A stretch of 64,000 nucleotides of DNA from SMWD01 sp051008895 (GCA_051008895.1 JBPCXI010000151.1:3278-67277); one strand, 5' to 3'. Positions 50,289 through 59,782 are shown, numbered from the stretch's first letter. Program-made: numbers and translations. Notes: generated by a model from the letters alone, not told the origin.

Positions 50289-51281
50289 TCAGAACTCCAG
50301 GCCGGCCCCAAGCAGCGTCGTCGTATCCGTTTTCTCGACGCCCTCGGCAGGGTTGGATTCGTGGTCGAAATCGAACTGGAGGTTGAAGTACAAGAGGTCC
50401 GTGATCTCGTAGCGGACACCGGTGCTCGACTGGAATACATCGTTCGACCGTCCCGACACGGTCGTCGATCCAGTATGGTCATGGAAAATCGTCAGGTCCT
50501 CGATCAGCCGATAGCGGAAACGCAGGATCCAGCCCGCGACCCCGCTGTCGTTCGACGGCTTGTCGGTGAATTCCTCTTGCTGGTAACCCGCGACGGCCTG
50601 TATCTGGAAGAAGCGGGCCGCGTCGTCCCAGATGTTGTAGCCGACACCGCCGCCGACTGTCACCCGATGCTCGAGTTCCCTGATCGGGTCCCGCTCCCCC
50701 GCGACGTTGACGGCCAGGAACCACGGCTCCTTGAAACTCCAGTTATATGCATAGCTGAGGCGGTCCTGCTCCTTCGTCGTGACGCCGTCCTGCTCGTCGC
50801 GGGCGAACGACAAATCACCGATGTGTCGATGATCCCCGGCCTTGAAATTCGTCTTGAATTGCAGTGCGCCCTGGGCGTTGTCGGTGTTACCGGTATTGAC
50901 CGTCGAGTTCAAATCGATGTTCGTATCCCAGTCGTAATAGTCCTCGGGCTCGTCGAGTTCGGCAAGCTGCATGACGGGGACTTCCCGGGTGACGCCGTCG
51001 ACGTCGAGAACCTGCAGCCCGTCGCCGCCGCCGACCAGCTTGACGACCGCCTCCCTGCCGTCGCCGAACTCGACGTCGAATTCGCGCTCGGATTCGAAGT
51101 GGGCAACCGCGTCGAGATCCACGTTGAATTCGTCGGAGTACGCGGGCTCTATCGTGACCTCTTCGTCCCAGATCTTCTTGATGTCGCCGGTAATCACGTC
51201 GCCGTTCAGCATGAATATCTGCCCGGCGAACGAAGGCATACACGCTAGCAATAGCGCGATGCCAGCAATCCTTTTAATCAT
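50289..51281 (-). CDS. DUF481 family outer-membrane protein with N-terminal extension
   Basis: 330 residues. The signal peptide (1-19, ending SFAG) is followed by about 100 residues resembling small SH3/Sm-like strands (IFMLNGDVITGDIKKIWDEEVTIEP). The DUF481 barrel follows (DTNIDLNSTVNTGNTDNAQGALQ to the C-terminal LLGAGLEF). The start at 51281 is strongly supported by AAGGAG. It is probably an outer-membrane protein. It shares the strand with trhO (3 bp apart), so they may be co-transcribed. Compare the shorter paralogue at 456-1196. Confidence 0.9.
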   Translation of the reverse strand: MIKRIAGIALLLACMPSFAGQIFMLNGDVITGDIKKIWDEEVTIEPAYSDEFNVDLDAVAHFESEREFDVEFGDGREAVVKLVGGGDGLQVLDVDGVTREVPVMQLAELDEPEDYYDWDTNIDLNSTVNTGNTDNAQGALQFKTNFKAGDHRHIGDLSFARDEQDGVTTKEQDRLSYAYNWSFKEPWFLAVNVAGERDPIRELEHRVTVGGGVGYNIWDDAARFFQIQAVAGYQQEEFTDKPSNDSGVAGWILRFRYRLIEDLTIFHDHTGSTTVSGRSNDVFQSSTGVRYEITDLLYFNLQFDFDHESNPAEGVEKTDTTTLLGAGLEF

Positions 51282-51315
51282 CAAGCTCTCCTTATTGATT
51301 TTTGATCTGGGTTTG

Positions 51316-52032
51316 TCAGGTGAGCGCCCAGCGCGGCAGGGACTGCCAGCCGTCACGTAGCTCGGAGCGCATTGCTTCGTGCCGCGGCTCCAGTGCATTG
51401 AGCAGTGCGTAAAAGTCGGCACCATGATTCATGTGCACGGTGTGACATAGCTCGTGAGTCATCACGCAGCTGACGAGATGCGCAGGCAGGAACATCAGGC
51501 GCGCGTTCAGGCTGATTGCACCACTTGTCGAGCAGCTGCCCCAGCGACTGCGCTGGAATCGAATCGACACTCGCGCATACGGTAGATCGAACGCTGCGCT
51601 CAGTTCATCGAGTCGGCTCGTCAGGTGCGCGCGAGCCCGCCGCGCGAGCCATCGTCTCAGCGCGGCGACAGCGCGGCCCGAGTCATCCAGTGCGCCGCAC
51701 ACGCGCAGTTCGTTGGTGTCGGTTGCCGTCACGCGTACGGACCGAGATTCGGTCTGCGTGTACCGCACGTGCCAGGCTTCATCGTTGGCCCGGAGATTTA
51801 CGACGGTCGGCAATTCGGCCGTTGCTTCGTTCGCCTGGCCGATCGTGTTCTCGATGAGCGCGAGTTTGCGCGTGATCCAGGCGCGATGCTGTTCTATGAG
51901 CCCCGGCAGCACGCGCACATCGAAGCCTCGCGGGACGACTACGACGACCCCGTCGAACGGCATAACCTTGACGTGCACATGCTTCGCGCGCGGCGAATGC
52001 CGCACGCGGTACTCGATCGGCTCGGGTTGCAA
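51316..52032 (-). CDS. YgjP-like M48-type metal-dependent hydrolase (DUF45)
   Basis: About 238 residues; the start is uncertain. The family start (IEYRVRHSPRAKHVHVKV) lies 6-11 residues inside. No ATG precedes it: TTG 52032 has no Shine-Dalgarno, and a CTG at 52047 overlaps the stop of a small upstream frame. The zinc motif is HELCHTVHMNHGADF (HExxH plus a third His), with SRWGSCSTSGAISLNARL before it, the YgjP signature. Such proteins are SprT-like hydrolases often linked to restriction or nucleotide repair loci; the actual substrate is unknown. Confidence 0.8.
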   Translation of the reverse strand: MQPEPIEYRVRHSPRAKHVHVKVMPFDGVVVVVPRGFDVRVLPGLIEQHRAWITRKLALIENTIGQANEATAELPTVVNLRANDEAWHVRYTQTESRSVRVTATDTNELRVCGALDDSGRAVAALRRWLARRARAHLTSRLDELSAAFDLPYARVSIRFQRSRWGSCSTSGAISLNARLMFLPAHLVSCVMTHELCHTVHMNHGADFYALLNALEPRHEAMRSELRDGWQSLPRWALT

Positions 52033-52043
52033 CGTCGACGGGT

Positions 52044-52157
52044 TCAGTCGTCGGCCTCGTCGAGAGCGGCCGTGCCGGCGAAGAGGGCCTTGACGTGCAC
52101 CGGCGCCACCACGCGGCAACAGGCCGCGGCAGCTGCCAATTTTAATTTTGGAGACAA
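52044..52157 (-). CDS. Possible small protein ahead of the YgjP-like gene
   Basis: 37 codons from TTG 52157 to TGA 52044, with AAGGAG six bases before the start. The product begins MSPKLKLAAAAACCRVV and ends ALDEADD. The stop overlaps the possible CTG start of the YgjP-like gene (CTGA), suggesting translational coupling. No homology is recognised, so it may be a leader peptide. It is supported by the ribosome-binding site and coupling geometry only. Confidence 0.4.
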   Translation of the reverse strand: MSPKLKLAAAAACCRVVAPVHVKALFAGTAALDEADD

Positions 52158-52200
52158 GATCTACTCCTTCTCGCAATCGGCGCAGTATAAAGTAACGGGC

Positions 52201-53262
52201 ATGAATCTGATTGATCAGCTCGCGGCCGGCGCACTGGATATCGTCGGCGATGTCCACGGTGAGATCGACGCGCTGGACGGCCTGCTCCGCCACCTCGGCT
52301 ACGACGATGACGGCGGGCATCCGGCGGGTCGCACGATCGTGTTCGTCGGCGACCTGACCGACCGGGGGCCGGACAGCCCGGCCGTGCTGCGCCGGGTCGC
52401 CGCACTGGTTCGTGCCGGCCGCGCCCAGTGCATCATCGGCAATCACGAGCTCAACCTGCTACGCGACGTCGACAAGCACGGCAACGGCTGGTGGGTGGCG
52501 CCTGGCGAACCGTCGGAGTTTCCCGCGGCGTCGATCGACGGCGACGAGAAGGCGCAGGCCAGTGAGTTTCTCGCTACGCTGCCCCTGGCGCTCGAACGCA
52601 GTGATCTGCGGGTCGTGCATGCGTGCTGGAACGATCGTGCGACGGCTGAACTCCGGTCGCGCGAGACTGCCGGCGTCTCGGTGCTGAACCTGTATGAAGA
52701 ATACGCGGCGCGAGCGCACGAACGCTGGACCAGCGGGCCGCAGGTAAGCGCCTTGCGCGCGGAATGGCGGGAGCATGGCGAACGCTTGCGCGATCCGGAC
52801 TGGGATCCGGTATTGCTGCCGACGGTCGGCCAGATGGACAGCGAATTCCAGATGAACAACCCGGTTAGCATCGTCACGTCCGGCGAGGAGTGCCCGGTGT
52901 CCGAACCGTTCTGGGCCGGGGGGCGCTGGCGCATGGTGGAGCGCGTGCGCTGGTGGGAGGCCTACCGACAGGCGACGCCGGTCGTGATCGGCCACTACTG
53001 GCGGCGTTTCAGCGCGGCGCGCACGGTGTATTCTGATAAGTACGGGCCCGACCTGTTCGCTGGTGTGGCGCGGCACGAGTGGATGGGGTCGTTGCGCAAC
53101 GTCTATTGCGTCGATTTCAGCGTCGGCGGCAGACACGCACAGCGCGCCGGCGGCGAGCCGATCGCGCACTGCAGCCTGGCTGCGCTGCGCGTCCCGGAGT
53201 GGCAAGTCGTTCACGACGACGGCAGTATCTGGGCTATCGGCCCGCCCGGCCGGGGAGTCTGA
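52201..53262 (+). CDS. Metallophosphoesterase
   Basis: 353 residues from ATG 52201. The calcineurin-like metal motifs are in order: IVGDVHGEIDAL (about 14-25), FVGDLTDRGPDSP, CIIGNHELNLLRD, RVVHACW and VIGHYWRR. It resembles the ApaH/PrpE group of serine/threonine- or dinucleotide-polyphosphate phosphatases but is longer, so the substrate is left open. It is divergent from the small frame and YgjP gene; the upstream region 52158-52200 is short. Confidence 0.9.
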   Translation: MNLIDQLAAGALDIVGDVHGEIDALDGLLRHLGYDDDGGHPAGRTIVFVGDLTDRGPDSPAVLRRVAALVRAGRAQCIIGNHELNLLRDVDKHGNGWWVAPGEPSEFPAASIDGDEKAQASEFLATLPLALERSDLRVVHACWNDRATAELRSRETAGVSVLNLYEEYAARAHERWTSGPQVSALRAEWREHGERLRDPDWDPVLLPTVGQMDSEFQMNNPVSIVTSGEECPVSEPFWAGGRWRMVERVRWWEAYRQATPVVIGHYWRRFSAARTVYSDKYGPDLFAGVARHEWMGSLRNVYCVDFSVGGRHAQRAGGEPIAHCSLAALRVPEWQVVHDDGSIWAIGPPGRGV

Positions 53263-53313
53263 TCGCCCCGTCCGGCCGTACAGCACTTCGAGAACACGAA
53301 TGAAGAAGACAAT

Positions 53314-53868
53314 ATGAAGAGCATTCTACGTGCACTGATTGTGGCAGTGACGATGGCCGGTATCGCGTCGGTCGCCGGCGCCGGCGAATTTCAGTCGGTG
53401 AAGACAAAAACGTTCGACAAGGAGAAGTTCGTGTTTCCCGGCGATATCCGTCCGGCGAAACTGAGCATCTTCTTCCTGGCGATGAGCGACGACCAGGACA
53501 ACGGCCAGGCACAACAGCTGGCACTGCTCGAATGGCATACAGCGCTCGCCGAACGGGGCGTGTTCTCGAGCGACGCCGTGCCGTATCACTTTCCGGTGCT
53601 CGAGGGCGTGCCGTTTTTCGTCAAGGGCATCGTCTCGGGCGCGATGACCGACATCTACGATGGCAAGGTACCGCTCGATCAGGCCGCGCCGCTGTTTATT
53701 AAAGACCTCGAGAAATTCGCGGCGGGGCCGGGTCTGCCGCTGGACGGGGAACCCACGATCGTTCTCGTATCGGCCGATACAATGCCGTTGGAGTTCTTCA
53801 AGGGTGAGGTGTCGCCGGACGGCGTGGAGCGAATCGCCGACGCGGTCGCAACTCGGCTGGCCGAGTAG
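53314..53868 (+). CDS. Secreted protein of unknown function
   Basis: 184 residues with a signal peptide (about 1-23, ending AGAG). Not recognised. The mature part has alternating strands and helices (KLSIFFLAMSDDQDNGQAQQLALLEWHTALAERGVF ... PTIVLVSADTMPLEFF) that could be a thioredoxin-like or periplasmic-binding fold, but it has no cysteine. The start lies behind AGAAGAC. It sits between the phosphoesterase and META lipoprotein genes on the same strand. Confidence 0.7.
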   Translation: MKSILRALIVAVTMAGIASVAGAGEFQSVKTKTFDKEKFVFPGDIRPAKLSIFFLAMSDDQDNGQAQQLALLEWHTALAERGVFSSDAVPYHFPVLEGVPFFVKGIVSGAMTDIYDGKVPLDQAAPLFIKDLEKFAAGPGLPLDGEPTIVLVSADTMPLEFFKGEVSPDGVERIADAVATRLAE

Positions 53869-53942
53869 AAAACCACGGGCGCGCGCAACGGTGGTAGTCT
53901 GCAAGCTCGAGCCGGAGTCTTGCTGAGCAAAGGTGTTCGACG

Positions 53943-54734
53943 GTGGCAACAAGACACGCCGCATTGCTGGCAGCGCTGCTGCTGGCCGCTTGCGGTGACA
54001 ACGAAGCGGGGCGCGAAGAGGCGTCCGTCGCCGTGACCGGCGCCGAGCCGATCGTCGGCACGCTCAGTTATCGGGAGCGGATAGCGTTGCGCCCCAGTGC
54101 CCAGGCGGAAATACGCTTGCTCGACGTCTCGGCTGCAGACGCGCCGCCGACGACGCTCGGCATCACCCGGCTCGACGACCCGGGGCTGCCCCCGATCGAC
54201 TTCCGGCTCGATTTTAATCCGGCGAATATCGAAGAGCGCAACCAGTATGTCGTCCGGGCCGAGATTCGTGACGGCGACAGGCTGCTCTTCACGACCGACC
54301 AGGCGTACCCGGTGCTGACGCGCGGCGCCGGCTACAACGTCGACCTGCTGCTCGCGGCGGTCGACCATGAACCGCCGCAGCCGCCGGCGTTGTTCGGCAC
54401 CTACTGGAAGCTGATCGCGCTCGGGCAGCTGCCGGTGCCGACGCGGCCGCCGCCGCAGGACGCGCACCTGTTGCTGCAGGAGGAGGGCGATAGTGCGGTC
54501 GGTAATTCGGGCTGTAATCGTTTTACCGGCGGTTACCGGGTGGACGGAAACGGCCTGTCGTTTGGCCCCCTCGCGTCGACGCGCATGGCCTGTGTCGACA
54601 CGATGGAGCTCGAGGCTCGATTCCTCGACGCGATGTCGCGGGTCGACCGATACCAGATTGTGGATCGGGAGCTGCGCCTGTTCGGGGGCGACGAGCCGCT
54701 GATGACGTTCGTCGCCGCGAAAGCCGGCGTCTGA
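53943..54734 (+). CDS. YbaY + META domain lipoprotein
   Basis: 263 residues from GTG 53943. The lipobox LLAAC places the lipidated Cys at 17. The first domain (about 35-145, GTLSYRERIALRPSAQAEIRLLDV ... YPVLTRGAGYNVDLLL) is a YbaY-type beta-sandwich. The second (about 150-260, FGTYWKLIALG ... GNSGCNRFTGGYRVDG ... LASTRMACVDTMELEARFLDAM) is a META/HslJ domain. Both occur in outer-membrane lipoproteins linked with envelope stress, but no precise function is known. Confidence 0.88.
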   Translation: MATRHAALLAALLLAACGDNEAGREEASVAVTGAEPIVGTLSYRERIALRPSAQAEIRLLDVSAADAPPTTLGITRLDDPGLPPIDFRLDFNPANIEERNQYVVRAEIRDGDRLLFTTDQAYPVLTRGAGYNVDLLLAAVDHEPPQPPALFGTYWKLIALGQLPVPTRPPPQDAHLLLQEEGDSAVGNSGCNRFTGGYRVDGNGLSFGPLASTRMACVDTMELEARFLDAMSRVDRYQIVDRELRLFGGDEPLMTFVAAKAGV

Positions 54735-54759
54735 CACGTCCGATCGCCGGTGTTAGAAT
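54731..54759 (+). promoter_or_regulatory. Promoter of prfC
   Basis: CTGACA at 54731-54736 and TAGAAT at 54754-54759 are separated by exactly 17 bp; each differs from the sigma-70 consensus by one base. The -10 element ends 27 bp before the prfC start. The -35 begins inside the last codons of the META lipoprotein gene. Confidence 0.65.
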
Positions 54760-54786
54760 GCGCGGCCTTCACGAGCCGCCAGCAGC

Positions 54787-56397
54787 ATGTCCCAGTCAGC
54801 TACAGATAGCGCCCTGACGCGCGAGATTGCCACGCGCCGCACATTCGCGATCATTTCGCATCCGGATGCGGGCAAGACGACGCTGACGGAAAAGCTGCTG
54901 CTGTTCGGTGGCGCAATCCAGGAGGCCGGCGCGGTCAAGGCGCGGCGCGCCTCGCGGCATGCGACTTCGGACTGGCTCGAGATCGAGAAGCAGCGCGGAA
55001 TTTCGGTGTCCAGTTCGGTCATGCAGTTCGAGTTCGACGGGCAGACGATCAACCTGCTCGATACCCCCGGGCACGAGGACTTCTCCGAAGACACGTATCG
55101 CGTGCTGACGGCCGTCGACGCGGCCGTGATGGTCATCGACGCCGCGAAAGGGGTCGAGGCGCAGACGATAAAGCTGCTTGAGGTCTGCCGGCTGCGCAAC
55201 ACGCCGATCATCACGTTCGTGAATAAATTTGATCGCGAGGTCCGTGGCCCGCTGGATATCCTGGCGGAAGTCGAGGACACACTGAGTATCGATTGCGCGC
55301 CGGTAACCTGGCCGATCGGCATGGGCAAGTCGTTTCGCGGCGTATTTCACCTGCAGCAGGATCGGCTGATGCGGTTTCGACCCGGTCAGCAGCGGCAGAC
55401 GGATGACGGCGAGTTGATCGAGGGTCTCGACAGCGCGAGGCTGGATGAGTTGTTTCCCGATGAAATCGAGACGTTGCGTGACGAAGTCGAACTGATCCGC
55501 GGCGCGAGTTCGCCGTTCGACGAAGAGCTGTTCCTTGCCGGTATGCAGACGCCGGTATTCTTCGGCTCCGCTATCAATAATTTCGGCGTTCGGGAGGTGC
55601 TCGGCGCGCTGATCGACTGGGCGCCGCGGCCGCAGTCGCGCGATGCGGGCGAACGCGACGTGCGTCCCGACGAAAGTTCGTTTTCCGGTTTCGTATTCAA
55701 GATCCAGGCAAACATGGATCCGAAGCATCGGGACCGCATTGCGTTTCTGCGGGTCTGTTCCGGCCGGTATAAGCCGGGAATCAAGGTGCGGCACCTGCGA
55801 CTGGATAGAGAGCTGCGTATCGGCAACGCGCAGACGTTCATGGCGAACACGCGAGTGCGAAGCGAGGATGCCTGCGCTGGCGACATTATCGGCATACATA
55901 ATCACGGTCAGCTGCAGATCGGTGACACGTTGTCCGAAGGCGAGGCTCTGGACTTCAAAGGCATACCGTATTTCGCGCCGGAGCTGTTCGTTTCCGCGCG
56001 GCCCAAGGACCCGTTCAAGGCCAAGCAGCTGGCGAAAGGCCTCAAGCAACTCGGCGAGGAGGGCGCAGTTCAGGTGTTTACCAGCGAGCTCGGGCGCACG
56101 CTGCTCGGCGCGGTCGGCCAGCTGCAGTTCGACATCGTCGCGCACCGGTTGCACGGCGAGTACAACGTCGACGCGGTCTACGACCAGGCCGACATTCACA
56201 CGGCGCGCTGGCTCAGTTTTCCCGATGAGGCGACGCGCAAGGCATTCTTCGCACGAGAGGCCGCGTCGGTCGCCCGCGACGTCGACGGCAACCCGGTCTA
56301 CCTGGCGTCTAGCAAGTACAACCTCGCGCTCGTGCAGGAGCGCTGGGAAGACGTTAGCTTCAGGGCGACCCGTGAGCATGGCGAAGTTCTGTCCTGA
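54787..56397 (+). CDS. prfC: Peptide chain release factor 3
   Basis: 536 residues, the usual RF3 length (E. coli 529). A translational GTPase that recycles RF1/RF2 from the ribosome after peptide release. G motifs are G1 SHPDAGKTT, G3 DTPGHEDF and G4 NKFD. ARRASRHATSDWLEIEKQRGISVSSSVM covers switch I. Domains II and III follow to GEVLS. It is monocistronic, with a good promoter just upstream. Confidence 0.96.
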   Translation: MSQSATDSALTREIATRRTFAIISHPDAGKTTLTEKLLLFGGAIQEAGAVKARRASRHATSDWLEIEKQRGISVSSSVMQFEFDGQTINLLDTPGHEDFSEDTYRVLTAVDAAVMVIDAAKGVEAQTIKLLEVCRLRNTPIITFVNKFDREVRGPLDILAEVEDTLSIDCAPVTWPIGMGKSFRGVFHLQQDRLMRFRPGQQRQTDDGELIEGLDSARLDELFPDEIETLRDEVELIRGASSPFDEELFLAGMQTPVFFGSAINNFGVREVLGALIDWAPRPQSRDAGERDVRPDESSFSGFVFKIQANMDPKHRDRIAFLRVCSGRYKPGIKVRHLRLDRELRIGNAQTFMANTRVRSEDACAGDIIGIHNHGQLQIGDTLSEGEALDFKGIPYFAPELFVSARPKDPFKAKQLAKGLKQLGEEGAVQVFTSELGRTLLGAVGQLQFDIVAHRLHGEYNVDAVYDQADIHTARWLSFPDEATRKAFFAREAASVARDVDGNPVYLASSKYNLALVQERWEDVSFRATREHGEVLS

Positions 56398-56533
56398 CGT
56401 CCCGCGTGCGTCGACCGGCACGTCGGCTGCAAAAATTCAATGAAATGAGCTAGTCTTGCTGCGTCGGGGCCGCATTTTCGCGGTCTACACGGTGCCTTCT
56501 ATGGTTGCAATCGGCCGGGATGTTCGAGAGCGG

Positions 56534-58933
56534 ATGGATCTGTCGTGGGCAAGTACCCGCGCGGCAATTCTTTTCGGGACCGGGATCATCTGCGTGGCGG
56601 CTCTGCATGGCTCTCACCTGCTGACGTGGACTGGCGATCAGACGCTCCACAGCATTCTCGAGAGCATGGCGATGATGCTCGGGCTGATGGCCGGCGCGCT
56701 GGCGTTGGTGCGCAGTTACACGACGAACGAAGTCAACATGCTGTTTCTCGGCATCGGTTTCGTCATCGCGTCGTTGCTCGACGGCCACCACCTGTTCGTG
56801 ACTTCCGAATACGCTCGCTTCGCACCAGATGACCCAAGTAATTCCGCGAGGTGGGTCTGGCTCAACTCACGGCTTTTCCTCTCGCTGATGGTCGCCGCGG
56901 GCGCGGCAGCATGGTTTTACGAACGACGACCCGATGCCCGCTACCGAATCGGCAGACCGTTCGTGTTCTCGATATCTGCGCTACTGCTTTTGGCCGCCAC
57001 GTCTGTCGGCACGGTGCTCCCGGAGTTTCAGGCTCAGCTGCCCGTGCCGTGGTATTTCTTCGACACGGGCGCGACGGCGGCGGCGCTGCTGACCGCACTC
57101 TTGCTATATGCACGCAAGGGCGCGTGGCGACAGGAGGCACTCGACTTCTGGCTGATGATGGGAATTATCGCGGCCCTCGCCGCGCAGACGGACTACCACG
57201 TGCCCGAGGATACGATGTTCTTTGTATCGTACTTTGCCGCGCACGGCCTGAAGTTGCTCGGCTATGTGTTCGTACTGGTCGGACTGACGCTGAGTGCCTA
57301 CCATCTGTTCAAGCGTGCGGCGGCGAACGAAGCCAAGGACGCATTCGTCGCGACGATCAGTCATGAGATTCGCACGCCGCTGAATGCGATCGGCGGTTCA
57401 TTGGCCTTGCTCGAGAGCGCCAGGCTCTCGCAGCAGGAGCAGGAACTGCTGTCGGTCGCGAAGGAGTCCAACGACGTGCTGCTCGGCCTCGTCAACAATG
57501 TGCTGGATTTTTCGCGGATCGAGGCGGGCAAGCTCGAGGCACGAGAAGCGGATTGTCATCCCGCAGAGATTGTCGACAACGTCGTGCATCTGCTCGGCGT
57601 GCGCGCGTTTCGCAATCACGCGTTCCTGTCTTCATCCGTCGATCCGAAGGTCGCCGAATGCATAGCGGCCGACCCTCGACTGATTCGCCAGGTTCTGCTG
57701 AACCTGGTAAGTAACGCGATCAAATATTCTCCGGACGGTGAGGTCGTCATTCGTCTGTGTGTGTCAGATCAGCGCATGCTGCGGTTCGAAGTTGAGGACA
57801 CCGGCGTCGGCATTCCTCAGGCCGAGCAGGCGAAGGTCTTCGACGAGTTCTCCCGCGCGCTATCGCGCAATTCCGTCGCTATGTCCGGTACTGGTCTGGG
57901 CCTGCCGATCAGCAAGCGCCTCGTCAGCTTGATGGGTGGCCGTATCGGGTTTTCGAGTCGGGCGGGATCCGGTTCCGTCTTCTGGTTCTCGATACCCTAT
58001 AAGCCCATTAATCCCGAGGTGTTGCAGCCCGGGGCCGTCGGCGAGTTTGCCGGCCTCCGGGCGCTGCTGGTCGGTACCCGCGAGGATCTGTGGCAGGTAA
58101 TTTCAAAGCGGCTCAAGACGGCTGGAATCGAAGCGTGCTTCGAGAATGCAGGTGAGTTGGCCGCCCAAGGCGTCTCGACCCTCGAGTGTCGCGGACATTT
58201 CGATCTCCTGTTCACTACGGCGACTTTCTTCAGAAATGGTCAGCGTGAAATTCAGGGCAGGCAGTGGCTGGTGGAGAATTTCGGCGACCTCGCCGATCAC
58301 CTGATCCTGCTCTATTCCGCGCAGAGCATAACCGAGTTGGACCGCAGCGAGGTGGAAGTTGCCGATTACGTGCTAACGACGCCGATTTTGAACAGTGAGC
58401 TATGGCATTGCCTGCAGTCACTGACTGGTAGAGAGATCGCGCATCCCGAGCATCGCTCGTGGGCACGCGCGCAAGAAGCGACGGATGAATCGCTGCGCGG
58501 CGTTCGGATATTGCTCGTCGAGGACAGCGTCGCAAATCGGACTGTGGAAAGCGCGATGCTGCATCGAATGGGGTGCCGGGTAGATGAAGCCGGCGACGGT
58601 ATCGAGGCCGTCGAGGCCGCAACTCGCGCTTGCTACGACATCATCCTGATGGATCTCGAGATGCCCAGAATGGACGGTTACGAGGCGGCGCGGCGCATCC
58701 GGCGGCTTCCCGGGCCGGCCGCCGACACCCCGATCATCGCGGTAACGGCGCATGTCATGGCCGGTATTAGCCGCAAGTGCCGTCTCGCGGGCATGGATGC
58801 GTACGTCGTGAAACCTGTCGATCGGGAAAAGCTCGTCAGCGCGATTCGCGAATTCGTGCCGCGGCTCAGGACGATGCCGGGTGTGGCGGATCGTGTCGGC
58901 GAGCTGTCGATAAAGAAGCGCTCGGCGCATTAG
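56534..58933 (+). CDS. Hybrid histidine kinase with membrane sensor, degenerate and intact receiver domains
   Basis: 799 residues from ATG 56534; ATG 56501 or TTG 56456 are in-frame alternatives. About seven membrane helices span residues 10-260. The HisKA box SHEIRTPLNAIGG has His277. HATPase N/G boxes are in NLVSNAIKYSPDG, EDTGVGIP and GTGLGLPISKRL. Then comes a receiver-like region lacking the phospho-Asp (LLFTTATFF). A true receiver follows (ILLVEDS, Asp in ILMDLEMPRMDGYEA, Lys in YVVKPVD). A phosphorelay to an unlinked Hpt protein is likely. The signal is unknown. Confidence 0.9.
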   Translation: MDLSWASTRAAILFGTGIICVAALHGSHLLTWTGDQTLHSILESMAMMLGLMAGALALVRSYTTNEVNMLFLGIGFVIASLLDGHHLFVTSEYARFAPDDPSNSARWVWLNSRLFLSLMVAAGAAAWFYERRPDARYRIGRPFVFSISALLLLAATSVGTVLPEFQAQLPVPWYFFDTGATAAALLTALLLYARKGAWRQEALDFWLMMGIIAALAAQTDYHVPEDTMFFVSYFAAHGLKLLGYVFVLVGLTLSAYHLFKRAAANEAKDAFVATISHEIRTPLNAIGGSLALLESARLSQQEQELLSVAKESNDVLLGLVNNVLDFSRIEAGKLEAREADCHPAEIVDNVVHLLGVRAFRNHAFLSSSVDPKVAECIAADPRLIRQVLLNLVSNAIKYSPDGEVVIRLCVSDQRMLRFEVEDTGVGIPQAEQAKVFDEFSRALSRNSVAMSGTGLGLPISKRLVSLMGGRIGFSSRAGSGSVFWFSIPYKPINPEVLQPGAVGEFAGLRALLVGTREDLWQVISKRLKTAGIEACFENAGELAAQGVSTLECRGHFDLLFTTATFFRNGQREIQGRQWLVENFGDLADHLILLYSAQSITELDRSEVEVADYVLTTPILNSELWHCLQSLTGREIAHPEHRSWARAQEATDESLRGVRILLVEDSVANRTVESAMLHRMGCRVDEAGDGIEAVEAATRACYDIILMDLEMPRMDGYEAARRIRRLPGPAADTPIIAVTAHVMAGISRKCRLAGMDAYVVKPVDREKLVSAIREFVPRLRTMPGVADRVGELSIKKRSAH

Positions 58934-58973
58934 TCCGACATCGCTGGGGAACGTCATCGTCACTTCGCTAATC

Positions 58974-59759
58974 ATGCTGGCGGCCGCCCTGGCCGCGGAT
59001 CAGGGCACAGCGGTTCGCTTCGAGTTTCCTGATGAGCCCGGTCTCGCAGCGGTCGAGGCCACCTGGCGTGGCCTGACCGTACCGCTATTCAAGGACGGGA
59101 ACTGGGTCGCCGTCCTTGGGGTCGACCTGGATGACGACGAAGGTGAACACTCACTCTCGTTGACGCTGGAATACGCTGACGGCACGGACCGCGAAGTCGC
59201 GACGCAACTCGGCGTGACCGCCCGGGAGTATCGGACGACCCACCTGACGGTCGAGCCGAAGTACGTGGAACTCAGCCCGGAGAATCAGGAACGCGCGGCG
59301 CGCGAGGCCGCAGAGCTTAACGCGATTTACGATCGCATCACGCCGGATGCGCTGTGGACGCAACCGTTCGATGTGCCGATTCCGGGCGTCACGGGCGGGC
59401 GGAATTTCGGGCACCGACGCGTCTTCAACGAGCAACCACGCAATCCGCATTCGGGCGCCGACCTGAAGGCTGCGACCGGCACGCCGATATTGTCGACGAA
59501 TCGGGGCCGTGTCGTGCTCGCGAAGAACCTGTTCTTCAGCGGCAATGCCGTATTCGTCGATCACGGGCTCGGTATCTATTCTGCGTATCTGCATTTGTCG
59601 CGCATCGATGTCGAGCCCGGGCAGATGCTGGAGCGCGGTGAGGTCGTCGGCCTTGTCGGTGCGACAGGCCGCGTGACCGGGCCGCATTTGCACTGGGGGT
59701 TTCGGGTGCAGGGGGCACGGGTTGATCCTTTTTCGATGCTGGAGATTTCTGCGGACTGA
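58974..59759 (+). CDS. M23-family peptidoglycan endopeptidase, catalytically intact
   Basis: 261 residues from ATG 58974, although the signal peptide probably begins earlier. The frame reads GNVIVTSLIMLAAALAA before it, with only CTG (58944) or ATT (58929) as upstream starts. An Ig-like N-terminal domain (about 10-110) precedes the LytM domain. The zinc motifs are complete: HSGAD, then YLHLS and GPHLHW. It should cleave peptide cross-links in the periplasm. It follows the histidine kinase by 40 bp. Stem-loop copy D begins 24 bp after its stop. Confidence 0.86.
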   Translation: MLAAALAADQGTAVRFEFPDEPGLAAVEATWRGLTVPLFKDGNWVAVLGVDLDDDEGEHSLSLTLEYADGTDREVATQLGVTAREYRTTHLTVEPKYVELSPENQERAAREAAELNAIYDRITPDALWTQPFDVPIPGVTGGRNFGHRRVFNEQPRNPHSGADLKAATGTPILSTNRGRVVLAKNLFFSGNAVFVDHGLGIYSAYLHLSRIDVEPGQMLERGEVVGLVGATGRVTGPHLHWGFRVQGARVDPFSMLEISAD

Positions 59760-59782
59760 TTAGATTCGGAGTATCAGGCCGT

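Noticed and set aside
54796..56421. 541-codon open frame opposite prfC
   Set aside because: Same reason: antisense of an unambiguous RF3 gene, no ribosome-binding site or homology.
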